A stretch of DNA of 64,000 nucleotides from Lanius collurio (Eukaryota > Chordata > Aves > Passeriformes > Laniidae): the NCBI GenBank assembly GCA_020086605.1, contig JACBWW010000004.1, positions 24,722,387-24,786,386 of the forward strand. The letters run 5' to 3'. Under the pieces are notes generated by a model. The model did not search any database, was not told the origin of the DNA, and saw nothing but the letters and a program-made list of their open reading frames with translations. Both the position numbers and the translations under genes were made by a program. Below, piece after piece: positions 37,901 through 52,887 of the stretch (the stretch's first letter is position 1; every line of letters begins with the position of its first letter).

Positions 37901-40592
37901 CTAACCATCAAAAGAACTTACGTTTTGAATAAAAAGGCTATCATTTGTTGATTTGAATATCAAAGGGATCCACTGCAAACTCCCAGTCTAGAAAAACCTC
38001 CCTAAGCTACACCAGACAGGTGTTTAATAATCTATTATTAAGGCACTATTTTAGGTTACTCAGAATCATAAAAAATAGCTGTAACTGTGAAGCTGCAAAT
38101 GGGACTGCACAAAGAAATGAATGCTATTAACATACTATTAACAATTCAAAAGAATGAGTTGACATACCAATCAAACTTGTTAATTGACTGTCAATGGCCT
38201 GTCCCTGAATATACAACATGACTGCATTATATATTTCAAATGCTGACAGGAAGACAGTTTCATTTGCATTAACTTCATAAACTGATCAACAACCAAACTG
38301 CCACATACATTTATAATGGGAAGCTGAATCATTTCAATATTCATGCAGCTCTGTAATTGTAAATTAGGTGCTGGCAAACAATACAATACTGTACGTACTC
38401 TAAAATATCCTAAATTTCTCTGACCTACTTTCTTTCTTATTTTAAAAGAGCAGTGGAAAAAAGTTGTCTCTTACAGGGACGATTATTACTTTAATTTATG
38501 GTTCATGCCTTAGGCAAAATTTGTTTGCAACCTAGTTTGCAGCCATTGTTTATAACTCTAGATGGATAACTGGTCCACAATATATGAGGCACACAAGGTG
38601 ATGTAAAATTTTTCTTGCTTTAGCTCTGTGAAGTGTAAATATCATTAAAATACAGAGTAAATCTGTAAAAAAACCAAAGTGAATGAAAATATGTACTATT
38701 TCCTTGCTATGACACAAAGCAGATGACAGCAGTGAAACCACTGAAACTTTCTAATTAGACATTGAAACATGTAATCTAAAGTGGAAAGTACTGTTCTTGC
38801 ACATCCTTTCCTATGTCCTAGAATTTACTGCCCTCAGAGGCCCTGTCTATATAAAGTATGTTTCTTAAAAATATCTCATAATTACACCCATTCAGTTTCA
38901 TTGGGATTGACAGTGATAGTAGCTGAAATGGCTGTGATAGTGCTGCCATTTTAGCCAAATGGTTAGTCAGACACACTCTGAGCAAAGTCACAAATCATAG
39001 GAGTTGAGAGCAGAAGTGCTTGTGGCGCTTCCATATTTCTGCACATATTTATCCAGCAGAAATGACCAAGGGCTGATAAGAGTAGGAAAATTACACAAAG
39101 AATTCCCAATAAAAAGCATAGGCAAACATTCTTCATTTTTCTGGTTATTATCCAATCCTGCAACACTTAATATACTGTACTTCTGCTTGCTGAAAAATAC
39201 AGTTCTATCTAAGAACTATTCTTCTACTGAGAAGCCTTCAAATGTTGTCATTAATGACTGCGTGCTTGAATATCAATTTGTATGCCCTAACCCCATAAGG
39301 AAGATATGAAAGAAGAAATTTGTTTTTATTTGTTCTTGAAGTGCTATTGGCGTATTTATCACTGTTTATATAGAAATAGTAATATCTCAGTCACTTTGAG
39401 AATCAGAGAAATAAAGCTAAACAGAAGTGTCGTCAATGAGGATTAAGTCATGTGGGTCTGAAAGTGTTCCACTTAAAGCTAAGCAGTAATTGATCAAAAA
39501 ATCCAGAACTGGCAGGTCAGTCACCTTCCCTCTAAATCTGTATGACCTGGAGGTAGTATAAGTTTTAAACATATCAACTGTAAATGCACGTTGTCTTCTT
39601 TTCCCCTCTTTTATTACTACTACTTTCACCCTGTCAATCCAACAGTCACTTCACTGGCTTTAAAGTTATTGCAAGAAAGAGCCAAGCACTACACACCAGC
39701 ATAACCATACAGATATGATATAAATGTCCAATAAATCTGCAGTCATGGCAATCTTCTCCTGCATTTCCTTTCAGATAAACAGTATCAGAGGACAATTTCT
39801 TTGCTATCGAGTTGAGCTGCTATATTTTAGATTTTATTATTTGTACGACTGAGAAGCAAAAATATTCACATTTATTGTTCTTGCAATTGAAGAGTAGAAA
39901 GACTAACAAATGGAAATATAAAATCTTCAGAAAAACTGAATATAGGAGCCACTGGGGTGATGGCAGTCCCAAATCATCCTAACTGGTATTCATGAAAGAT
40001 TACTTATACTACAAACTAGATATTAGCTTTGATATTTTCCCTGAAGTATAAGCTGAGTTACTGTCATACTGAATAACATCATATCATGGGTACTGCTAAG
40101 TTCATACACTGACAAAACAAGGATCATTAAAGCTTCAACGTTCTTTCAGATAATCAATGTAATATAAGCAGTATGCGATTAAAAACATTTAAGACATGAA
40201 AAGTGTCAAGGTAAAGAACAGCTCATTACTCAAAGGATGTATCATCTATAAACCCAGCCACATTTGAAGGAGCTGGTCATTTATTACGGCTGCTAATACT
40301 AATACACAACTACAGTGAATTCAGTAATTCATGCTCCAAGATTTATAAACTTTGATCATAAAATATATACATATACACAGCTAAAATACATGCACATATA
40401 AATGTTACTGTAACAGAAATGGTGTGATGTATGTTCAAGTTTCAAAAAGACACTTGATTAATTCTGAGAAGCTACAGTTTGTCTGCAGTGCTTCAAAATT
40501 TACATTGACATAGTGACATTCTAATTTACTCAAATAAACATTTTCAATAAAATTTTCATTATATTAGCTGAAATCTTTGTGACCCTAAATAA

Positions 40593-40612
40593 CTGTACTG
40601 CGGCCAGTACAG
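40593..40612. other. Perfect small hairpin
   Basis: CTGTACTG (40593-40600) and CAGTACAG (40605-40612) are exact reverse complements around the loop CGGC. No terminator or RNA-gene context is visible. Confidence 0.7.
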
Positions 40613-43164
40613 CTTTTGTAGGTAGGATAAAAACTCCTGTTCTTGGGAAGAATAAAACTTTCTATTACGCAGATCAAGTCTCATCCATGTGGGAAATGGT
40701 ACTTTCTTGAAGATCAGCATGAGACTAGAAAACTAATTTGGACACAAAACTTGATTAGTACAGAACTCATGATCACTATCTTTTAATTGGAAGGCAGGCT
40801 TCTCAAACTTCGCTGTCTGTAGAAAGCTCACAAAACATTACAGACATTTTATAGAATAAAAAGGCTTAAGTCAAACAAGTACAAACTGCACTAGAGCATT
40901 TGTTTTGTATGAGGATGGTGAGTGTAAGAAACACATAACCAGTGTTTTTGCTGAACACATTACTGTCAGCTGCTGCGTGATTAATGGCAAGATCAGGATT
41001 TGTATTGTACTGTACTGAAGAGGTAGAGGGGTTCAAGCAAACAATCTCATTCCAAGTTCATAACAAAACAAGCAGCTCAATATAAATCTGTCTGCATTTG
41101 TTATTTTTTACAGAAAAATTGAAATGAACAAGTAAAAAATTATTGTAACAAATAAAGAATTTATTTTAGAAAATTTCAGTGGATGAAATGCCGAACAAAA
41201 CTATTCTAGCGTACATTACAGTCATCTTTCCACTCCCACAGAAGACACATTGAATCACTATTACAGCTGTTAAAAAGAGTAAATAAAAATTTATATCAAA
41301 TGGTTCACCCAGTTTGACTGAAAAGAAGAACATATTAAAGGCATAAGGTGTTCCAGCTTCCTGAGCAGTTGTGCAATACCAGTCCTTATTCTGGATGTGA
41401 AACTACAACAATATTAGCATTGGCTTATACTTTCTTCTCACATACAGATGCCAAGGAGAGTGCAGGAGGAATAAAGAGGCAATTCCATAAAGCTAGAATA
41501 TGCCTTGTATTAAAAACATAGTTCTAATATTAGTCTAATTGCTGAGAACTAGGAGTAGCATAACCAGGAAGCTAATTTATCAATGATTTGAACTTCAGGT
41601 TTAGTATTACCACATAGAGACAAGTAAACACTCACATATACATACATAATATTAACGTATCAGAGATGAAAACTTAAGCACTGATCAGGAAATACCAAAA
41701 GTTCAGGACACATATGGAAACTTCAGGTAGATTGGGTGGTAAGTGAAATATAAATGCATTTGCACTATGAATGTACATTTATATTTAGGAAAACAAACTT
41801 ATTAGCAGGCCATTTAGAGTTAGGACAAACACAGTAAAACAATTGAATTAATAGACTTTTCCAAAGTTTTACTCCTTAAATTTAATGTTAGTAGAACTTT
41901 TTTTTTTCCAAAAAAATCCTTATACTTTCTTGATATTGCTTTCCAATTGCTATACCTAATTTTCTTATTATATATAAGGGATTTTTCCCGAGACGAGTTA
42001 CAAAAAGGCAAATTTGAAGTTTCTGCCTGCAGCTACCTCTGATTTACATTACCTGGATCTGTAACACTTTTCTTCTGAAGACTTTGCAACTCACTGTATA
42101 GGTAAAGTGATTTTTAATTTTTTCTGAGACTTACTCAGCAATTATGGGAAGTAAGCGAACAACATATTTCAGCCCAGGGATTATTTTTCTTAATTTATCA
42201 GGCATTTTAAAGGATAAAATTGGGAGAAAGGACATTTTGTAATCACTGAAAACTCACCTTCATTCAATCTTCACATAAATTTACACTTCATTAATAGAAT
42301 TCAAATTATTGCTACCTTTTCAGAATTTAGAAAAAAATAACCTTGCAGACTTGTTACTGTTACAAAGAAAGCTGGAACTTTGCACAATGTGAGCCACAGG
42401 CAGAGTTTACTTAGATTCGTAAGGCAATTCTTCAAATTTAGAATAAGATCTGACAGATTCTTTCACATGAGGGAAGGGCCCAGAAACAAAATGTTTGGCA
42501 AATGTTTAGTAAGCTACTCATTTAAGGAATACTCAAAGCCTTTCTATCCCACTAGCAGAAGCCTGCTGTGACTGTCTCTAGAGGACCCAGCCCCAAATAA
42601 ACATCTCTTATAAATCTCCCTTTTAAACTATGTGGTCTTTGTAGAAGGGATAAAATCAATCTAGAAACTACAGAATTTACATGCATTGATAACATTTGTC
42701 AATGTCCAATTTGGCATGACTAATTGAATTTTAATAAAGTTAAACCAGCAGGAAATAAAATCAAGTGTGTCTCATCTGAGTGTTTGTCACAGAACACTTG
42801 CAACATTTGCAAGCTATTTGACCCCAACATGACAAAAAGTAAATCAACCATTATTCAGTAATACAGTTGCCCTTAGTGCTAATATATTATTTACTGCACT
42901 CATCCCAGCCTTCTCAGGAATCCCACCCTGTTCAATTATTATTATTACAATCCCCTTTCCACAGAGGCAGGGAACTGGGCATGTATGCAGAAAAGTAAAC
43001 AGAAGCCTCTTGTGGTGGTGGATATACAACATTGCCAACCTTGCTTATTGAGCATTTGACCTAGACAGTAGTTCTTAGGTCAACCCTCAATCCAAGAAAA
43101 ATCTTAACAATTTAGGGCTTTTAATTCCCCATTTTTCTAAAGCAAGAATGTCACTGAAAATTCT

Positions 43165-43194
43165 TTCTTCATATCAGCTTTCTTCGTATCAGCT
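43165..43194. repeat. Tandem duplication, 15-bp unit, two copies
   Basis: TTCTTCATATCAGCT (43165-43179) and TTCTTCGTATCAGCT (43180-43194) differ at one base. Confidence 0.88.
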
Positions 43195-46100
43195 CTGTCT
43201 GACCTTGGATTGCTAAGACATTGAAGAGGGGCTCTTTCTCCTCTACAAGCTAAGAGGGATCTTTTCCATCATAGAAGCACTGGGTTTGCCTGTCCTAACT
43301 GGAAAAATATGAATGAAACTAAAGATTCATTCCTGTAGGTGCATAAAATGCATACATTAAATCTCAACAGAACTAGTCTGCTTTCTTGCACAAAATTAAG
43401 TATGCTATGGAATTTACAGTGTCTCAGAACCAACTCTAAAACTCGATGCATCTGTGGTCCTAAGGAGTTAATTATGGTTTTAATCAATCTCCATGCGTAC
43501 AAATGGCCATTCTTCTAGAGTTCTGAGACTCCACAGAAAGAAGAATTAAAAATGAGGGAAGTAACATAGTAATTTGCAGAAAAAAACCCCTCATACTATT
43601 AAACAACTCGCCTGGGTCTAGAAAGGAAGCCTTGTATTTGAAACAGATATTCAGATGATTTTCAGTGAGCATCCCAAGATCTTTCAACCTTTCACATCCC
43701 ACCTTGCCCAGAATGCCTGAACCAACAGTAAAATAATGTATAGATGTTTAACATGAATCTAGTAATAGTCACAACATGTGTTTTGGAACATGGCAGGTGA
43801 TATTCTTAATGAGATTACTTTCTTCTTTTATTCTCTAAACGATATTCAGTTGTAATTCATTCAAGTATATTAAAAAGCATTTTAATTCACAGCAAGGACT
43901 TCATAGTCGGGAAGTTTTTCCTGAAGGATACGTGACTAATAGCTCTGGAGACTTAAACAGAATGTTTATTTACAAACATACACAGCATCACCCAGAGCTC
44001 CTGGAAGTCACTCTGTCAGTAAAGCTTAAAGTTATTCTAGGGGGACACCAGAGTTTAGTCTCCAGGACAGCTGAGTCATTTGCTTCACAGCTGACAGAGT
44101 ACTGCAGTGTAGTCTTCTGAAATCTCACAGTTAAGTCAAAATTGTTGTGCATAATGAAAGCAGTCATCCAGTTTGAGAAAGGACATAACATATTCGTTTT
44201 AAACTTTTTTATAGAATCACAGGAGAAGTAAACAAAGGTCCTACAATAATGAAGCCCCAAGCCTCACAATATCCACAGATCTGACAGTGTGATCTCTGTG
44301 AGATACTATGACACTGCTCATACAGCCTAAACCACTATGACATGCTAAAATGCAAGCCCACAAGTAACATCAGTTCATATTAGATTGATTCTCCTGATAC
44401 CTGAGGTTTAGAATCCATCACCTCAATAATACATAGAAATAACCTATGAAAATACACATGATGTTGTTGTCCAGTGTGTATCTCAAGTGTGTCTTTAGCA
44501 GAAATTAGATCTCTAACTGAAATATTATCACACCTGAAATTCCTGCCTAAAGTCCTAAGACTGCATAAGTTTTCATTGTAAGTTCCCCTCAGCATTTAAG
44601 GCCTTGCTTATAATGCATATGCTTCAGACCTGACCATGCTAAACATGTCTGGACATTCCCTGTATCTAAGTGGTGACATAATCTACAAACTATGAGTTCT
44701 CTAACTCTGTGTCTTCTGCCACAATAATTTCACGATACATTAGTGTCTTTGTCCAGCTGACTTTAAAAGACTTACTACAAGATAGTAAACTGGACAAAAC
44801 TGACCTAAAGTGTACTTCCTGAACTCAGCTCCATGGCTCAATTCTGTGGAGTAACACTGTCTTTGGTATAGCTGCTTTTTCAACTGGAACAAAAAACTGA
44901 AATAATCATAGACAATGAAATGAATATTACAACTACAGCATCACCTAGTACACTGCCATGGAGAAGTCTCACATCTATACCTATAGCAGAAATTTAATCT
45001 CTTATTTCAAGGGAGTGCTATGAGGAGTCTCTTCCAAAATATTTTCAGTTGAAAACACTGACTTCTTGAAATTATACATATTAGCATAATTATACAATTA
45101 GCCTCTACATGAGTGAAAATTAAGATTTTAATTATAAGTAAATCTCACATCTGTATGCCTCAGCCCTCATTAGCAAAACAATAAATATCTTTAAAATATA
45201 TCAAATATTTCAAAAACATCCCAAATCTTTCAGTATACTACTGCTGAAAAGGACTAAAATAATGCTAAAGTTTTAAAGTTTTTTATAACTATTTATTATA
45301 ACTATAACTTGATCTGAAGGCCAGAGTAAAGGTTTAAGACGGAATGGAAATTTCTGGTTTTGCCTAACCATGACCTTTTCAAAGTGAAGCTTAAAGTGTA
45401 TCTTTACGGGACTTCCATCTACTGTTTATTTTTTAAATATATTTTAAAGGTAATATCTTTAGTATCACTGTATCTGAAATGAATATCTATCTTTATTTAG
45501 CACTTAAATGAATGTATTTTCATCACTTTTTTTGAGGGCCGCAGTTGCATCAAGACATACTGATAATCAAAATCTTAAATCAGGTAGCATATATGTAGCT
45601 ATCAGAAAACCTGCAACATTAATACAGAATATTTTATATCTTTCTGTGAGAGAAATGGGACACACAAAAGTGAAAAGATAAACCTGGAAAAAAAATGTAA
45701 CTGAGATTTCTCATTTTTGAGCTATTATTAAACTAAAAGCTAAATGCATTTTTTCCAAGAAAACAATCTCATCAAAAACAATTCAATTGAATCTCAGGTG
45801 CTAAATTGTTGAGGAAAGAGAGTTGGTTTCCTATCTGAAATTCCTCTGAATCTTTAGAAGGCTCTGGACAGACCCTTGCAGTGATTCACAGGCTGGTATA
45901 AATTTCAGAAGTCTATGCAAATCATTTGAACGGGAGAGGAGCAGACAGAAAAAGCAGGCTGCATAAATAGGCCTTCAATTTTTTAACTTGTTTTTTTTTT
46001 CACTTTCTTCTGTCCATAAATTTTATTTTGTATTTATACATCTCCAGACATCTGGCAGCACATCCAGAGTAGAAACTTCACAAGCACTTGTGAATATTCA

Positions 46101-48304
46101 CATCCCAGACATGCCCACAATACAAGTATGTATCAAGCCTTTGATGCACATACAGAAGAGATCTCTACTGTAAGACTTCCCTGAAACATAAGAACTTTGC
46201 ACATGATGGGAGTCCTTCAGGTTTAAGTTCTTCTGAATTCTTTTTATGGGGTTGCCTTCAACTTGACCTTCATGCATATTTAGGGTGCTGAAAAGGCATG
46301 CTTAAAGAACTGCATTTAACTGAAAAATCTGTTTAGAAAATAAAAATTAAGTAAATAAAAAAAAATCTCAATTAACTGGTTGCTGTTTTAGTTACTGCTA
46401 TGAACATTCAGTTTAAATTGAACTACCATATCATACAAAAATATATCCTGGCAAAGCTAGAATATGAGTTTGAAACAAATAAACCTCAGCATTAAATCTA
46501 TAGGTGTTGCATTGATTCCTTATCTCTCCAACTCTTTTTAAAGGCTGCATTCAAATTCTATATTCCATCATTCTCTAGACTCTGCTTTTGCGTATGAAAC
46601 AACAAAGCTTTCCAGGTGACACTTCATTAATACTTTTAGCACTTCATAGCAAATAAGAATTGCAGCCACAGAAAAGATCTTTATGCCTTGGACACATTTC
46701 TTACCCAATCACTGCTCAGCATATCACTACTACACCTGTTTAGGACTGTAACTGGCATATATCGGACCAAAGTTTTACTCTTAAGTTTACTTACATAAGT
46801 GTAACTTAGAGCAGAATTTTATTATCAAATAACATTCAATATCCAGAAAGTGAAAATGTAACACTGATGAACAAAATGAAAAATGTATGACCACAATAAC
46901 CGCTATTAGTTATTCAACTTCTGCATGAAATCACGTTTTAGAAAATATCAATATCTGTATTACACATGTATGCTTCTGAAGTTTTGAGTCTCCCTAACAT
47001 ACAACCAGAGTTCCAAATCTGCTTAGCAGCTAGCAGCTCCCATGGAGAAACAGACAACTCAGAAAAAGAGATGATGTTATGAACTGCAATCTTAATATTA
47101 AAATACAGTTAGTTAGCTACCAGTATGGTGAAAATAAAGGATTTTTGTTTTAAATAACTGTCATGCTGATTCCTTCTGAATACTAGTTAAATGATGAAGG
47201 TGTTTAATTCTTTTTGCAGAGAAATCTTTTCTATAATCAAAAGAAAGGGAAAAATAATAGACACAAGCAGAAAAATTACTTATAGGGCCAGGAAACAAAT
47301 ATGAACAGCCACCATTCCTGCTTAGCATAGAAAACAATAGAAATGTGAGCAGACATATTGCATAGAGCTAAAATAAGAATGGGAAAAGTGGTGGTGAGGT
47401 GCCAAGGCAGCCTAGCAGTGTTTCAGACCCTCCTCCATGATTTACATGTACTGAGGCTCTGTGTGTACATTTTTAAAATTACAGTAATTAACTTTTTGAT
47501 ACTCTGAACAGGAGGGAAGGCTGGGGAAGCACAAAGACAAAGAGGGATTCAGCTGAGAATGTAATAAACTGAACTAATCGCTTGGAACCTGCTCATCTTT
47601 AATCCGCTTTGGTCTTCCCTCTCGGGAAGGGAAAACACCACCAGTCACACTGGAGGTCTCACTCATCCATAGCTCTCCCTGCTTTCTCATCTTAGTCTCT
47701 TTTCAATTTACAGTCTTCCATGCCCTCCATCAAGAACTTCTTTGGATTTAGTAAATGAGATGTCTGCAAGTATGGTTGACATCTTAATTTCCTGCAACAT
47801 TGCTGAGGAAACACACACTTAAATAAGTATTTAATGGCTTATCCATTTTATGAGAATAAAACAAAAGCTATTTATTTTCTGGAAATTTCTTTCAAATTTT
47901 TGGGTTATAAAATGATTCTAATTCAGAAAAAAAAAATAAAAAAAGTAACAGCTTTTAAAAATTATGCCAAATTAAACCTTGGCAATACTCGTTACTTTTC
48001 TCTAAACTCTGAAGTGCTAAATTAAAAATACATCTAAGGCAGTTCAACCAGTTACCTTTTTGCACAAATTACATATTACTTACTCAAACAAGCCTAAATG
48101 TTGAAAATGATCTCCCTGATACAACCTAGAGCTACATTGTTCCACTTATGTTTGCTATTTTGTTTGAGGACACAGGAAGATCTGTGGGAAAACAATATTT
48201 TGCATTGCTCAAGACCCTGGGGCAGAGTCCTTACTTTTCAATTCACAAATTGCATAATAGTAATGTCTAGTAATAGTAATGTAATAGAGAGATGGTATCT
48301 CGAG

Positions 48305-48871
48305 CTGCATTCAGAGGAGCATTGCCAGCAGGTCGAGAGAGTTGATCCTTCCCCTCTACTCAGTACTGGTGGCCATACATGGAGTGCTGTGTTTGGTTCT
48401 GGGTTCCCCAGTATAAGAGACAGTGTTCAACAAAGGGCTACAAAAATGACTAAAAGACTGGAGCATCTCACCTATCAGGAAATGTGGAGAGAACTTTGAC
48501 ATTATGGTTTTAGAGAAGAGTAGGCTCAAGAAGGGCATTCATTAATATATATAAATAATTGACAGGAGGTTGCAGAGAACATGGAGGCAGGCTTATAGCA
48601 GTGATGCCCAGTTACAGTACTGAGGCAATGGGCACCAAGGGAGACACAGGATGTTCCCTGTGAACATCAGGAAACACTTTTTTACTGTGTGGGACTGAGC
48701 ACTGGCACAGGTCACTCAGAGAGGTTAGGGAGTCTCCATCCTTGAAGATACTTAAAAGGCATCTGGACACTGTCCTTAGCAACCTGCTCAGGGTGGCCTT
48801 GTTTGTACAAGAGGTTGGACAATGTGACCTCTGGAGGACCCTTCCAACCTCAACCATTCTCTGATTCTGTG
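48305..48871 (+). mobile_element. CR1 LINE 3' end, plus strand
   Basis: The plus strand contains the CR1 ORF2 C-terminal region (GAGCATTGCCAGCAGGTCGA; peptides EHCQQVERVDPSPLLSTG, ATKMTKRLEHLTYQEMWREL). It continues with the CR1 3' UTR (CAGTGATGCCCAGTTACAGT, GGTTGGACAATGTGACCTCT) and ends with the terminal repeat CATTCTCTGATTCTGTG at 48871. The frame carries several indels, for example near 48500. It is antisense to DPH6, unlike the two larger CR1 copies. Confidence 0.92.
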
Positions 48872-50600
48872 CAATGTCTGTATGGACTGGTGGATGAGCA
48901 CTGCGTGCGTAATTCACAGCTCTATCCCACCCCATTCTGCATTTGAATGAATGTGCCTCAGACATTCCTAGTCACTAACAATAGTTTTCTCTCTGTTTCC
49001 TTGTCTATTTGCTATTCTCAATGCTAATATCATCTGGTTTAACTTTCCCATTTCTTTCACCTTCTCAGAACAATGCAATACAGAAGTAGCTGAAATGCCA
49101 ACAGACTGTGTAGTTTAGCTGTGTGAGCACAGTCTAGACTCAATTTCCAATCTATGGATTGTGTCTTTCCCAGAATCTCTAAATAGTTTTACTGTAATGT
49201 GCTCAGAGTACTATGTTCACTGTGTCTCACATACAAATGTTATTACTTCTGCACTCCTATTTCTTCTCCCCTCAATATTTTTCCCATTTTTACAGACCAA
49301 GTGAAAAGAAGATACAGAGGACAGACTTTTTGTGAAGTACTATCTGACCTAATTGTATTTTTCTCCGGTCTACCAAAAGAGGAATGACTGCCTCCTCCCC
49401 TTGCTAAGCCTAAGAGCTACAGTAATAGAATTTTACAAAATATTATTCTGAATTTCTAGAGAAATCACAAATAGTCTAATCATTTTAAACAGATTTTTTA
49501 GTTATGAATTCCCAATGAAGAAAATTACTTAATATTTAGGTTATCTTTGGTGTTTTATAGTTACATCATTACACGGCAGAAAATAGTAATTATTTATATG
49601 AACTCCTTCCCTGAAAAAAACTACTTATTATATGGCATCATAAAGTTTAAGATTTACATCCCCTAATCTGATACCAAAACAAGTAATAAAGATCCATGAT
49701 GACCCTTGCACTGGGCCTATTTTGCACTTCTTTGCTTTTACAGAAAGTTAAAACTTTGAGCTCTCAACGGATTAAAACCAAAGCCTCACTGGCCAGAAAC
49801 ATGGAGTCCAGTAAAAGACCTAATTCCAGACAAATGAAAGAAGGATTGCCCTCTCCCTACATAAATTTTGTTCTCTTGTCTTCCCTTCTGTCTGCCTTCT
49901 CTTGAGTTGGGCGACTGGCACAACATACTAAGAATATTAAAACCACAGACTATTCCAATGTCTGCCTTCAGAAAGGGATTTTCAGATGTTCAGAAACTAA
50001 AAACGACACTGGAATCTCTGAGGACACAGAAGGAGACAGGGATCCATATGTATGTATTACAGAAGAATTGAATCTGAAGAAAGTTTTAAGTTAAGAACTC
50101 TCAGAATAGAAAGAACACAGATCAATCAGCAATTTCTAGATTGAATCTGTGGCATGAATAACTGGAAAAACAAAACTTTTTTTTTTCATACATGCTGATC
50201 AACTACATTGGAGGTCATTGATAATCAGTAGACACAATGCCTTTGGAGCAAAGTAATTTTTAAAGAACAACAGTTCCTGTCCATGAGCAAAGTCTTCTTT
50301 CTCTTAATTTCTCTGAAGACTTTCAGATGTGGGAGTAGTTTGTTTTTCTCTCTGAAATCTTTATAAATTTAGAAAAAAAACTTCCCAGTTTTCTTATGGC
50401 CTCCTATTCTTCCTTTTGAACAGTACCATCTAACTTTATTCTTATTTCAGCATTTTATTTATTTTAGAACGTCTCCCATTTCAAAGAAAATGACACCAAG
50501 TATCACAAATTACATACTGCCTTTCTCCAAAGGTAATAAAAAAAAAGAAATGTGGGAATTCTTCCTAACATAATAAGCTCCTGAATGGTAATACTACATG

Positions 50601-50700
50601 CATATTATATATATTTATGTATATATATATATAAATATATTATATATATTTATATATATAATATATATGCATAAAATATTATATATATGCATATAATACA
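50601..50700. repeat. Palindromic AT-rich repeat
   Basis: About 100 bp almost entirely of TATA and ATATAAATAT units, including two 20-bp-spaced copies of ATATATATGCAT (50661 and 50681). It is self-complementary at many registers. Confidence 0.88.
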
Positions 50701-52862
50701 TACCCTATAAAAAGTGCTAAATGAACTTTCACAATCAGAAATGGCAAATATGAAGAAAAATTTACATAAAAAATAATAATACCTATTTCTTGTATACTTC
50801 TTCATCCTTCAGTGGGCATATTCTCAAAGAATGTAATGTGAAGAGCCTATCAGAATTTAAGCATTTTACATAGCTCCTGTTATCAGAAAGGGGAGTCCTA
50901 TGACGTTTTAAATCCATCACCAGAAGCAGTAAACTTCACAAAGAGGCCAAATGAACAAAAATATTGATGAGAAGTTCTTTATCAAGAATAAGTTAATAAA
51001 AGTATTAAGTAGCAATTGTAAATGGAAAATTTCAAAGCTACTACATATTCCAATCAGTTCTGTATGTTTTGAGCTCTGCTCTCTTACCACCAGATGTTGT
51101 ATTTCTATATTCCATAATTAAGTCACACAGCAGAACACTATCTTTTGCTCTGGGTTTTTTAAAGATTATTTATTAATTTAAAATTTTTCACTCATCACCA
51201 TCAGGCCACAAAACTGAAAGTCAAGGCATAGAAGTGAAGTGACCAGCAGTTAGTGCAAAATATTTTCTGAAAAACATCAGTAAAAAAACTATAGAAAAAT
51301 CAGACACTTGTTGCTTTTCACTTGAAAGTTACGAGACTGTATCTAAAGAATAAAATATCAACCAACATTTAAATACTGAAATGCAAAGATTATTTATTCT
51401 GTCATTTAAAAATATAATCAGCATGTATCACCTAGCAAAGCAATAAAACCACACTTGGGCTTCTAAAGATTCTTTTTCTTCACATGTACAGTGCACTACT
51501 AAATAAAACAGGATCTGAGGTCTTGATGCAATAAAAGATAAAGCCCATTTTTTCAATCTATAGACAAGATATAGGAGCCTTTACTTGTTACATAAACCGT
51601 ATTTTTTCTTCACCAGTACCACACATCAATTATGATACCTGACTAGCATAGCAATTTGTCTACAAACTTAAAGCTGTAAACTGTGAAAAAAGAAGAGATC
51701 AAAACCTCACAGAACCTATACAGAGAGTTAATATTTTGCAGACAGAAAATATTTTGAGTGATTTGGCCTGACGTTATTAAAACACATTTTTTTTAATGCA
51801 GAACCCTATAAATACTTTCTTCCAAAAACCCACATCAACACACTTGATCAAATTGTAACTGTGCAGTGTTATTGCATGTATCTTTCACATGTATCTTGAT
51901 TCCAGGTACTGGGTGTTGAAAGATTTATTTATGTTGAGTTGTACCCTAAGGTAATCCAGTTTTCAAAAATTAGGATTCTACAATAATAACCATCTGAAAG
52001 ACAGCAGCCTGACAATCAGCCTCAGGTAGGAAGAATTATTTGGATCCCACAGACAGTAAAGTAGGTCCTTAGAAGTGACAATTTCCTTTTTATTTTTCCC
52101 TCTTTTATTTTGTTTTTGTTATTAGACCCTCAACTCACAAATGCTCAACTGTCACAAATGATCAGTGTTACTGAACCACCGACATTAATCTGTTGTTTGA
52201 AATGCATAAAGAAAGACAAATACAGGAGACATTGTAAAATGTCTTCCTCAAGTAGAACCAGATATTGAAATGATAAATAACATAACCTATGAGCACCAGT
52301 TATAATGTTCTTGGGCAAAAAAGATTTCCAAATATCAAAGACTGTTTCTTCATTGTCAGATGGTCCATAAATAAACCATGGTCAATTCATGACATTGGAC
52401 CTTTTCTTCTTGCTATGCTACTGTAAGTAAGTGTGTTCCCCTTGCCTGTCTGAATTCTACATGCCTATTTCCAGAAATGCCGCAGCATGTAAGTAGCACT
52501 GTCATGTCCGTTTTGTCAACTACATGCTGATTATCCTTTTCTATCTGCAGTTTGGGAACATTATCAAGGTCAGAAGCAATCGCTCAGAAAACTAATCCTG
52601 AAGCTCTTGTGACTGATAATTTCTGTAAGGAATATTCATAAATAAACTTCACAATGCAATTGGTGAAAGATCTACCTTTCTTATATACTGTAGAAAAAAA
52701 AATTGTACCAGTAACTTGGCAAGTATCTAGTCAATGTGTTCATTACTTGCATATAATCATGTCTTATTCCAAAATGACACAAGTCTAATTTACCGTTATA
52801 TATAACTTCCACGTGTGTTTGGGCAAATGCCCACTTCCTTCAACTCTCCTGACCTCCACTTC

Positions 52863-52887
52863 TTTTTTTTTTTTTTTTTCTTTTTTG
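52863..52887. repeat. Poly(T) tract
   Basis: Eighteen T residues, then C and six more T. It directly precedes the complex segment at 52888-53180. Confidence 0.9.

Noticed and set aside
40593..40612. Hairpin as a terminator or small RNA gene
   Set aside because: There is no T-run, promoter or paired-arm length typical of a microRNA precursor.
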